From assembly GCA_024228115.1 (NCBI GenBank), contig JAAETT010000646.1, positions 1 through 42,401 of the forward strand: a DNA stretch of 42,401 nucleotides, written 5' to 3'. This document shows, in pieces, positions 15,630 to 22,281 of the stretch. Numbering within the stretch: the stretch's first letter is position 1; each line of letters starts with the position of its first letter. The notes under the pieces were generated by a model, which had not been told where the DNA came from, searched no databases, and worked only from the letters and a program-made list of their open reading frames with translations. Both the position numbers and the translations under genes were made by a program. The stretch is from a bacterium (lineage in GTDB: Bacteria; Myxococcota_A; UBA9160; UBA6930).

Positions 15630-16292
15630 TCAAGAGCGAACGGGCTTGTGGTCGAATAGGGCTTCGACCAGGCGGGTGAGAAGGCGGATCTGTCGGGCGC
15701 GAGACTCCGGCGTAGAGAGGTCATCGCCGGAAACCTCGCGGTAGAACGGTGTGATCGAGTGAAAGCCGACGATCACGTGGTAGAGGGCGAGAACGAAGAG
15801 CGGGATCTCCTCCGGTTCGAAACGGCCGGCATCATCGGCTGCCCTCACGGTCTCGAAGGCCCGGCCGAAAAGCGGTGCAAACCGACGCCGGAGGACGGGT
15901 GTGAGCCTGCGTCCGCCGGTCTGGGTCTCCTGGAGAAGCAGGGCCGGGAGGTTCGGGTGGCGCTCGAGAAGTGCCATGACTTGGCTGATCACATCGGCAT
16001 GTTCGGGGCGCTCATTCACGGGTGCCGCGAGAAAGCCGTTCAGGATGTCGAGCACCGGGTCTACGCCGCGGTCGAGGACCGCCGCGTAGAGCAGCTCCTT
16101 GCTCTCGAAATGGTTGTAGAGGCTCGGGATCCGCAAGCCGGCTGCAGCCGCCACATCGCGAAGGGAGGCTCCTGCGTAGCCCCTCTCGGCGAACAACGAC
16201 TCCGCCGCGTCCAGGATGCGTGTCGCCGTCAGCTCTCCCTTGCGCGCGGGCGCAGAGGCAGGCTCGGTGAGAGGGGAGGCGATTTGGGACAC
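15630..16292 (-). CDS. TetR family transcriptional regulator
   Basis: This 220-residue protein has the TetR helix-turn-helix at about residues 20-65. ATRILDAAESLFAERGYAG is helix 1, and SLRDVAAAAGLRIPSLYNHF is the recognition region with the usual Y-x-H/Y-F, followed by SKELLYAAV. The rest is an all-helical ligand-binding domain. It starts with GTG. It is co-transcribed with the P450 directly downstream and probably represses the operon through the near-palindrome at 16309-16324 until a ligand binds. Confidence 0.92.
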   Translation of the reverse strand: MSQIASPLTEPASAPARKGELTATRILDAAESLFAERGYAGASLRDVAAAAGLRIPSLYNHFESKELLYAAVLDRGVDPVLDILNGFLAAPVNERPEHADVISQVMALLERHPNLPALLLQETQTGGRRLTPVLRRRFAPLFGRAFETVRAADDAGRFEPEEIPLFVLALYHVIVGFHSITPFYREVSGDDLSTPESRARQIRLLTRLVEALFDHKPVRS

Positions 16293-16308
16293 CCGGCAAT
16301 AAAAACTA

Positions 16309-16324
16309 ACGATCGATCGCTCGT
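16309..16324. promoter_or_regulatory. Candidate TetR operator upstream of tetR-P450
   Basis: ACGATCGA/TCGCTCGT is a 16-base near-palindrome with seven of eight paired positions matching. It starts 17 bases upstream of the tetR GTG codon, the usual place for an autoregulatory TetR site. A nested GATCGATC palindrome is also present. Confidence 0.45.
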
Positions 16325-16338
16325 CAAGTACCCCGCGG

Positions 16339-16449
16339 GGAATAAGTCAACAAACGGGGACGGGGTTTACAATTGACTTGTTGAAACGGGGCAATGCCCC
16401 GTTTCAACAAGTCAATTGTAAACCCCGTCCCCGTTTGTTGACTTATTCC
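16339..16449. repeat. Perfect 54-bp inverted repeat with a 3-base spacer (REP/MITE-like)
   Basis: Bases 16339-16392 are an exact reverse complement of 16396-16449, with AAT between them. The arms contain GGGGACGGGG and, nearer the middle, a CAATTG core. Each arm has its own smaller inverted repeat (AAGTCAA with TTGACTT, and TCAACAA with TTGTTGA), so alternative folds exist. GGGGAC-rich palindromes scattered between genes are typical of REP elements mobilised by RAYT transposases in proteobacteria, but no RAYT gene is in the window. The right arm includes the stop codon of fabA (16443-16445), so the insertion probably supplied the current stop. The transcript would form an extremely stable hairpin that may also end transcription. 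Confidence 0.85.
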
Positions 16450-17033
16450 GTTGTCTTGCCGCCGATCGAGTTCGGAGAGTGCTTGGGGTAATCCGGGTAG
16501 TCGATTCCACGGAAGACGCCGACCTTGGCGCGCTTCAGGGTGTAGATCTCCTCGTCGTCGACGAGCACCGAGGCATCCCCGATCACGATGCTGGCGCCAC
16601 TTGCCGGCAGGCTGACGAAGCGCACGATCTTCACCTCGTAGCGCACCACCTTGTTGTAGGGACGAATCTCCCCGCCGAAATCCACCTCACCCACGCCGAG
16701 GGCGCGCCCCCCACCGATTCCACCGTTCCAGGCGCAATACATCCCGAGCATCTGCCACACGGCGTCGACACCCAGGCAACCCGGTTGCACCGGGTCGCCG
16801 CGGAAATGGCATTGGAAGAACCAATCGTCGAGACGCACGTCGCGCTCGGCCGTCATCGCGCCCTTGTTGCCTTTTCGGGAGATGTGGGTGACGCGGTCGA
16901 TCATCAGCATCGGGGGGATCGGAAGGCGTGTGACGAAGCCATCCGGCGGATCTTCGATCAGCGTCCCGTGGCCGAGAGCGAGAACCTCTTCCTGGTCGAA
17001 ATGGTCTCGCTGGCAGAATTCGTCGTACTTCAT
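16443..17033 (-). CDS. fabA: 3-hydroxydecanoyl-ACP dehydratase/isomerase
   Basis: This 196-residue protein is a single hot-dog-fold FabA. WFFQCHFRGDPVQPGCLGVD contains catalytic His76 and Asp90, matching His70 and Asp84 of E. coli FabA. IPPMLMIDRVTHI, GRALGVGEVDFGGEI and KRAKVGVF are also conserved. The family dehydrates 3-hydroxyacyl-ACP and, in its classic form, isomerises trans-2-decenoyl-ACP to cis-3 to begin unsaturated fatty acid synthesis. No fabB is next to it. It is about 24 residues longer than E. coli FabA, split between the N-terminus and a C-terminal tail (DYPDYPKHSPNSIGGKTTE). The stop codon lies inside the large inverted repeat. Confidence 0.95.
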   Translation of the reverse strand: MKYDEFCQRDHFDQEEVLALGHGTLIEDPPDGFVTRLPIPPMLMIDRVTHISRKGNKGAMTAERDVRLDDWFFQCHFRGDPVQPGCLGVDAVWQMLGMYCAWNGGIGGGRALGVGEVDFGGEIRPYNKVVRYEVKIVRFVSLPASGASIVIGDASVLVDDEEIYTLKRAKVGVFRGIDYPDYPKHSPNSIGGKTTE

Positions 17034-17096
17034 GCCGGAGAGGTTCGCACAGGCGCATCGGGCCGTGTGTAATTTTCCTGTCGAGACGCTGGCTTC

Positions 17097-18164
17097 TCAG
17101 TCGCCGCTGATTTCGATCGCGTCGGACCCAGCTGGCAGGGAGACCCGAACCCCATCCTTGCCCAGCGTGAAGCCACCCTCGTAGGCGTCATCCACACCGT
17201 CCAGGAATGCTGCGGCCAAACCGGGCACCGGCAGAGCGGGAACGACGTGGTAGAAGAGCAGGTGCCTGGCGCCAGCTCTCTGCGCAGTCTCCGCGGCTTC
17301 CACCGGGGTCGTGTGGTAGTCGAGGATGTCCGTCGTGATCTTGGCCAAGGCGGTCTGCCCCTGCTCTATTGCCGCCTCGGTAATGACCTGAACGAGATGC
17401 GCCGCAAGCGCTTCATGCACCAGAAGATCGACGTCCTTGGCCATTCGCTCGATCTCGGCCGATTGGATGGTATCGCCGCTGATGACGAGGGATCGACCCG
17501 AATAGTCGAAGCGGTAGCCGACGGCGGGGTCGATGGGCGCATGATCGACCCGGAAGGCCGTCACGCGGACGCCGTTCTCGTTCCATACCACGACGGGTTC
17601 CCCGACGGCCGGGGTCGAAAACGGACGTGCCTCGAAGCCCGCTCCAGTTGGCGGCATGGTGGCCGTACCGTGGTGAGCCACCCGGTACCCCACGTCGAGG
17701 CGGTAGGCTTCATTCAATCCGGAGGCAACACGAGCGACACCTTCGGGCCCGTACAGCGGCAGGCGCTGGTCGTCGTTTCCGCCGGCCCAATGCTGGAGCG
17801 CAAGTTCGCCGAGGCCATCGATGTGGTCGGAGTGGAAGTGGGTGAGGAAGGCCGCTTCGAGGTCGCCCGGACGCAGGCCCAACGCGATCATGTTCCGTGC
17901 GGCGGAAGACCCCGCATCGACGATGAAGAGCTGCCCACCCGCCACGACGCCGATACAGGGCCCGGAGCGCTGCGGATCGGGCAGGGGACTGCCGGCGCCG
18001 CAGAGCATCAGATGCAAGCCGTCCGGCAGGGCGCCAAGCGCGTTCGCCGTGATGGCGCGGCCTGCCGCCGCCCGCATGAGTTGCATGGCGAGGGGCGCAC
18101 GCAAGGCGTACACGCCCAATGCGACGATCGCGATCGCTCCCAGCATGAGTCCCTTGCGTCCCAT
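17097..18164 (-). CDS. Membrane-anchored MBL-fold metallo-hydrolase (RNase Z/arylsulfatase-like)
   Basis: This 355-residue protein begins with one hydrophobic anchor or signal segment (LMLGAIAIVALGVYALRAPL), so the catalytic domain is likely periplasmic. The metal site is LTHFHSDHIDGL, with H109, H111, D113 and H114 of the H-x-H-x-D-H motif. Further ligands lie in YHTTPVEAAE and LVISGDTIQ. The region LCGAGSPLPDPQRSGPCIGV matches the strand order of RNase Z-like and alkyl/arylsulfatase-type MBL proteins. The substrate is unknown. It lies 63 bases upstream of fabA on the same strand and is divergent from the methyltransferase at 18268. Confidence 0.85.
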   Translation of the reverse strand: MGRKGLMLGAIAIVALGVYALRAPLAMQLMRAAAGRAITANALGALPDGLHLMLCGAGSPLPDPQRSGPCIGVVAGGQLFIVDAGSSAARNMIALGLRPGDLEAAFLTHFHSDHIDGLGELALQHWAGGNDDQRLPLYGPEGVARVASGLNEAYRLDVGYRVAHHGTATMPPTGAGFEARPFSTPAVGEPVVVWNENGVRVTAFRVDHAPIDPAVGYRFDYSGRSLVISGDTIQSAEIERMAKDVDLLVHEALAAHLVQVITEAAIEQGQTALAKITTDILDYHTTPVEAAETAQRAGARHLLFYHVVPALPVPGLAAAFLDGVDDAYEGGFTLGKDGVRVSLPAGSDAIEISGD

Positions 18165-18267
18165 CGCCTTCCCCTCCCGCGAATGATCGAGGCGGGAGGC
18201 TATCGCAATGGGCGGGGTCTCGAATCCGAACTACATTCAGCGGGCACGCGCGCCAGGAGTCCTCCCG

Positions 18268-18921
18268 ATGTCCGAGGCCCCGAGGTCCTTCGTTCCCGCA
18301 GCCGGCCGTGATTGGCTCTTGCCCCTCTACGACCCGCTCCTCAGGCTGATGGGTGCAGATCGCATTCGAGCCGCGTTGATCGATGAGGTTGCGCCGCAAC
18401 CCGGCGATCGGGTCCTGGATCTCGGATGCGGCACCGGCAGTCTGGCGATCCAACTCCTCACGGCTTGCCCGGAAGCAAGGGTCTGCGGGATGGACCCGGA
18501 CCCCAAGGCGTTGGCGCGCGCCCGTCAAAAGGCGGCTCGGGCGGGCCTGGACATCGAGTGGCAGCAGGGCTTCGCCGATGCGCTGCCGTTCGAGGATGGC
18601 TCCTTCGACTGCGTCGTGTCTTCGCTCGTCTTCCACCATCTTGCGCCCAGTACAGTGCGCGCAGCCGTTCCCGAGATTCGACGCGTATTGCGTCCGGGCG
18701 GCAGTCTGAACGTGTTGGATTTCGGCGCAGCGGGTCACGGCCTCCACGGGCTGCTTTCCCATCTGGCGTCGCACCAGCACGGTGATGAGGATGTGGCGGG
18801 GGAGCTGCCGGGATTGATGGAGATGGCGGGGCTGGTCGAAATCGCGACCCAACCGGCCAGACGAACGCTCTTCGGTGAGCTCTTTCTCACGACCGGAATG
18901 CTGAGGGAGCAGGCCGCCTAG
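18268..18921 (+). CDS. Class I SAM-dependent methyltransferase
   Basis: This 217-residue protein has motif I VLDLGCGTGSLAIQLL, motif II GMDPDPKALARARQKA, and the UbiE-like FADALPFEDGSFDCVVSSLV and RRVLRPGGSLNVLDFG. It transfers a methyl group from S-adenosylmethionine to a small molecule that cannot be named. The ATG at 18268 follows an AGGAG; a longer frame from 18208 lacks a good site. The stop overlaps the convergent ATPase gene by four bases. Confidence 0.85.
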   Translation: MSEAPRSFVPAAGRDWLLPLYDPLLRLMGADRIRAALIDEVAPQPGDRVLDLGCGTGSLAIQLLTACPEARVCGMDPDPKALARARQKAARAGLDIEWQQGFADALPFEDGSFDCVVSSLVFHHLAPSTVRAAVPEIRRVLRPGGSLNVLDFGAAGHGLHGLLSHLASHQHGDEDVAGELPGLMEMAGLVEIATQPARRTLFGELFLTTGMLREQAA

Positions 18922-20648
18922 CGCGCGGGCTCGACACGAAGCGTCCGCAGGCGGTTCAACGCGGCAGCTACTTCGAATCGCCGGGGACGGGCCAGGTTCA
19001 TGGGTCGATCGGAAAACGGGTCGAGGCCTTCTTCGTCTAGGCTCGTCTCGATCCGGTCGAGCAGATTGGCGAACGTGATCTCCGGTCCCATCCACTCTTC
19101 CCTGGCGCGCACGAGGATCTGCGCGATGGCGCGGGTCTGGCTCGGATCGACCAGCTGCTCGACCGAGCGCAAATCGATCTCGCTCGTGCCGAAGAGGAGA
19201 GCGTCCTTGCCACGCGCGTCCACCTTGACATCACGTCGACCGCGAGATGGGTCGAGGCTCCGCCGATCCGGGACCCTGTGGCGCGGTGGCTCGATCCCAG
19301 CTTTCGCTTCGCGCTGTCGCATGCCGTCGCGATGCTGCGCTGCGATGTGCTTGGCCTCTGCCGTGACATCTCGCGGTAGGTAGTCGCGCATCTCGATCAC
19401 CGTATCGGCCACATCGAAGTAGTCGCCGGAACCCCCCATGACGAGCACGCTCGAGACGCCCAGGACGTCATACAGCTCTCGCACCCGATCGACGAAGGGC
19501 GTGATCGGCTCATGGTCCGGGTGCACGAGCGCTTGCATGCGTGCATCGCGCACCATGAAGTTGGCGGCCGAGGTGTCCTCATCGAGGAGCAGCAGGTCGC
19601 TGCCCGCTTCGATGGCCTCCACGATATTCGCCGCCTGGCTGGTGCTTCCGCTGGCGTCGTCGCTCTCGAATGCACGGGTCGATCGCGTCGGGCCGAGGCC
19701 CTGGGGTAGATCATCGATGAAGGCGTGGATGTCGCAGCCTGTGACGCGACGACCTTCTTCGGCACGAATCTTCACTGCCGTGGCACGAGTCGCGACCTGC
19801 TCCCGCCCGTCGCCCGGAACGTGAGGATGCACGCCTCGCTCCAGGGCTCGCAGCAGCGTCGATTTTCCGTGGTAGCCGCCACCGACGATGAGTGTGACGC
19901 CCTTCGGAATCCCCAGCCCACCGACCTCGCCTGCAAAGGGCAGGCAGACGGTGAGCCTCAGCGCATCCGGAGCCCTGAAGGGTACGGCGTTCTTCTGCGG
20001 GGGGTGATCGCTGGCGCCACTCTCCCGGGGCAGAATGGCCGAGTCCGCTACGAAAGCGACGAGACCATGCGTGTCGAGTTCGCGCTGGAGGGCCGCATGG
20101 TCTTCCGCGCATTCGAGTTGGCGGCGCGCATCTTCCTCTCCGAGCGTTTCCATTCGCAGAGCGGTTCGGGCGATGGCAGGAAGTTCGTCCAGCAGGAGTT
20201 CCTCGGCCTCACGGCCCAGCACACGGCGCCCAGCGGCAGGAAGCCCGACTTCCAATCGGGCTTCAATGAACTCGCTGCAGACCGAGGCCGCTGTCCGCTC
20301 GAGGACTTCCTGCCCGCCCGCGTCGATCTCGACCCGGCCACTCTTGCCCGAGCCCCGCCCGCCGCGCGTTTCGTGCCGGATGGCCCGAGCCACGGCACGC
20401 GCCACGAAATCCTCGAACGCGACGCGTCTCACACGATTCGAAAACAGGTCGCTCGGGATGCGTGCCGTCTGCATGGGAACCCGCAGACGCATGCGGGACG
20501 GCGCCGCGAAGGGATCGCCCTGCACGTGGTCTACGAAGAGCTGGCACCCGTTGAGTTCGTAGCGCCCGCGCTGAAGCTCCTTGTAGGCTTTGTAGCCTCG
20601 CCCATCGATGCCGCGCAGCAGCCGTTCGAGCTCCGCTTCCGAGTGCAT
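18918..20648 (-). CDS. Predicted ABC-class ATPase (COG3044 family)
   Basis: This 576-residue soluble protein belongs to the uncharacterised ABC_ATPase family. Its Walker A is VGGGYHGKSTLLRALERG at about residue 255, followed by the family hallmark HPHVPGDGREQVAT. Walker B is SDLLLLDEDTSAANFMVRD, with the catalytic Glu after the Asp. The N-terminus (ERLLRGIDGRGYKAYKELQ) is the usual family opening. There is no transmembrane domain or transporter partner, so it is not a transport ATPase. Its function is unknown in all organisms I know of. The ATG at 20648 is chosen at the family start; an in-frame extension to 20699 is possible. It is divergent from the VOC gene, 53 bases away. Confidence 0.9.
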   Translation of the reverse strand: MHSEAELERLLRGIDGRGYKAYKELQRGRYELNGCQLFVDHVQGDPFAAPSRMRLRVPMQTARIPSDLFSNRVRRVAFEDFVARAVARAIRHETRGGRGSGKSGRVEIDAGGQEVLERTAASVCSEFIEARLEVGLPAAGRRVLGREAEELLLDELPAIARTALRMETLGEEDARRQLECAEDHAALQRELDTHGLVAFVADSAILPRESGASDHPPQKNAVPFRAPDALRLTVCLPFAGEVGGLGIPKGVTLIVGGGYHGKSTLLRALERGVHPHVPGDGREQVATRATAVKIRAEEGRRVTGCDIHAFIDDLPQGLGPTRSTRAFESDDASGSTSQAANIVEAIEAGSDLLLLDEDTSAANFMVRDARMQALVHPDHEPITPFVDRVRELYDVLGVSSVLVMGGSGDYFDVADTVIEMRDYLPRDVTAEAKHIAAQHRDGMRQREAKAGIEPPRHRVPDRRSLDPSRGRRDVKVDARGKDALLFGTSEIDLRSVEQLVDPSQTRAIAQILVRAREEWMGPEITFANLLDRIETSLDEEGLDPFSDRPMNLARPRRFEVAAALNRLRTLRVEPAR

Positions 20649-20701
20649 CAGGGGGAGGATACCATGCCGTCTCGACCTTCCGCCTACCGACGGAGCCATC
20701 C

Positions 20702-21160
20702 ATGTCTGATCTGGGTCTGACTCACGTAGCGTTCATGGTTTCCGATCTTGTTGCCAGTCTCGATTTCTACGAGCGGTACGCGGGCATGCGCACGGTGCAC
20801 GACCGACGGGAACGCAACGGCGCGCGCGTCGCCTGGGTCACGGACGGCACGCGGCCCTTCGTGATCGTGTTGATCCAGGCTCCCCGGCCCGCGTTCCTGA
20901 GGCGGGCGCTTGGACGCATTGGAGCGCGCGTCGTTCCCTCGTTTGCCCACCTCGGTGTCGCGTGCGAATCCCGGGAAGAGGTCGACGAGCGATGTGATCG
21001 TGCTCGAAGAGAAGGGATCCTCGACCGGGCGGCCAGCGACCTCGGCCCTCCGGTCGGCTATTTCGGGCTGATTCGGGATCCAGATGGCCATACGCTCGAA
21101 GTCGCGTTTGGACAGGAGGTGGGACTGGCCGTTCAGGAGGGCGGGATTTCTTCTTCTTGA
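20702..21160 (+). CDS. VOC superfamily (glyoxalase/dioxygenase-like) protein
   Basis: This 152-residue protein is a single VOC domain. LTHVAFMVSDLVASLDFYER holds the first metal-ligand position (His8) and the typical D-x-x-x-S-x-x-F-Y. LIRDPDGHTLEVAFGQ holds the C-terminal Glu ligand. A further histidine, in FAHLGVA, could be a ligand. Members include glyoxalase I, dioxygenases and resistance proteins; the substrate is not clear. The 3' end overlaps the convergent radical SAM gene by 28 bases. Confidence 0.85.
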   Translation: MSDLGLTHVAFMVSDLVASLDFYERYAGMRTVHDRRERNGARVAWVTDGTRPFVIVLIQAPRPAFLRRALGRIGARVVPSFAHLGVACESREEVDERCDRARREGILDRAASDLGPPVGYFGLIRDPDGHTLEVAFGQEVGLAVQEGGISSS

Positions 21161-22248
21161 TCCACGGAATCTCCGAATAGATCCATCTGCCGAGAGGCGC
21201 CCATGCATCGAAACCGCTTCGCGGAGAGCATGGGTCCCTGCGTGTCCAGGCCCGAGCGGCGGCAGGCAAGCCGGAAGAGTTCTTCCGTCTGCTCGGCGAA
21301 GAGGCCCTTGCCGCGGCCCCGGAAGGCGAAATTCGCATCGTAGAGTTGCCCGCCGCGCATCGCGCGTACCCGGTTCAACACTTTTTCCCTGCGATCCGGT
21401 ACGTGTTGCTCGAGCCAATCGGCGAAGAGGTGTTTCACACCATGAGGCAGACGCAGCATGATCATGCCCGCGAAGCTCGCTCCCGCGTCGGATGCGGCGC
21501 GCACGATGGCCGGGATTTCATGGTCGGTCAGCCCCGGGATGACGGGCGCCACGTTCACGCCCACCGGAATCCCAGCTGCTGCGAGTTGCTCGATGGCGGC
21601 CAGCCGCTTGCTCGGCCGCGATGCCTTCGGTTCCATCCGGGTCTGCAGCTTCGCGTCGAGCGTCGTGATCGAGAGGACGACGGAGGCCGCATGGTGGCTC
21701 GCCAGCTCGCCGAGGAGGTCGATATCCCGGGTGATCAGCCAGTTCTTCGTGATGATCGCGACAGGGTTGCGAAATTCCGCCAACACGCGCAGGCAGCGCC
21801 GGGTGATCTCGAGCTTTCGCTCCACCGGTTGGTAGGCATCGGTCACGCCTGAGAAGGCGATCACCTGGGGCTTCCAGCTCGGCAAGCCGAGACGTTTGCG
21901 CAACAACTCCGGCGCTCGCTCCTTCACGAGGATATGGGTCTCGAAATCGAGGCCTGCCGAGAAGCCCAGGTACTCGTGGTTCGGGCGCGCGTAGCAATAG
22001 GCGCAGCCATGCATGCATCCCCGGTAGGGGTTCAGGCTCGTATCGAAGCCCACGTCCGGGCTGTCGTTGGTCGACAGAATGGTCCGGCTGGCGTCACGGA
22101 TCAGTACCGTGCCCGGATCCACCTCGAGGCTCGGGTCGACCGGCTCGCCGCGTTCCCCGTATTGGGGCGGAAGATCCGCTGCCGTTCGTACGTAACGCAG
22201 ACGATCGAAACGGTTGGGCGGATTGTTGGCTGCGCCTCGGCCTCTCAT
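21133..22248 (-). CDS. Radical SAM protein, PA0069 family
   Basis: This 371-residue protein binds a [4Fe-4S] cluster through C78, C82 and C85 in SLNPYRGCMHGCAYCYARP and cleaves S-adenosylmethionine to a radical. The PA0069/Rv2578c pattern is clear: NPYRGCMHGCAYCYARPNHE with LGFSAGLDFETHILVK, then IAFSGVTDAYQPVERKLEIT. The reaction of this widespread family has not been established. A GRGKGLFAEQTEELF tail follows. It is 33 bases after the M1 aminopeptidase stop on the same strand, so the two may be co-transcribed. Confidence 0.92.
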   Translation of the reverse strand: MRGRGAANNPPNRFDRLRYVRTAADLPPQYGERGEPVDPSLEVDPGTVLIRDASRTILSTNDSPDVGFDTSLNPYRGCMHGCAYCYARPNHEYLGFSAGLDFETHILVKERAPELLRKRLGLPSWKPQVIAFSGVTDAYQPVERKLEITRRCLRVLAEFRNPVAIITKNWLITRDIDLLGELASHHAASVVLSITTLDAKLQTRMEPKASRPSKRLAAIEQLAAAGIPVGVNVAPVIPGLTDHEIPAIVRAASDAGASFAGMIMLRLPHGVKHLFADWLEQHVPDRREKVLNRVRAMRGGQLYDANFAFRGRGKGLFAEQTEELFRLACRRSGLDTQGPMLSAKRFRCMGASRQMDLFGDSVDQEEEIPPS

Positions 22249-22281
22249 AGACGAAAGTAAAGCGAAAATCGAACGCGCCTG

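Noticed and set aside
14557-15744. 395-residue plus-strand frame opposite the P450 gene
   Set aside because: The P450 on the other strand has all motifs; this frame has none and no ribosome binding site.
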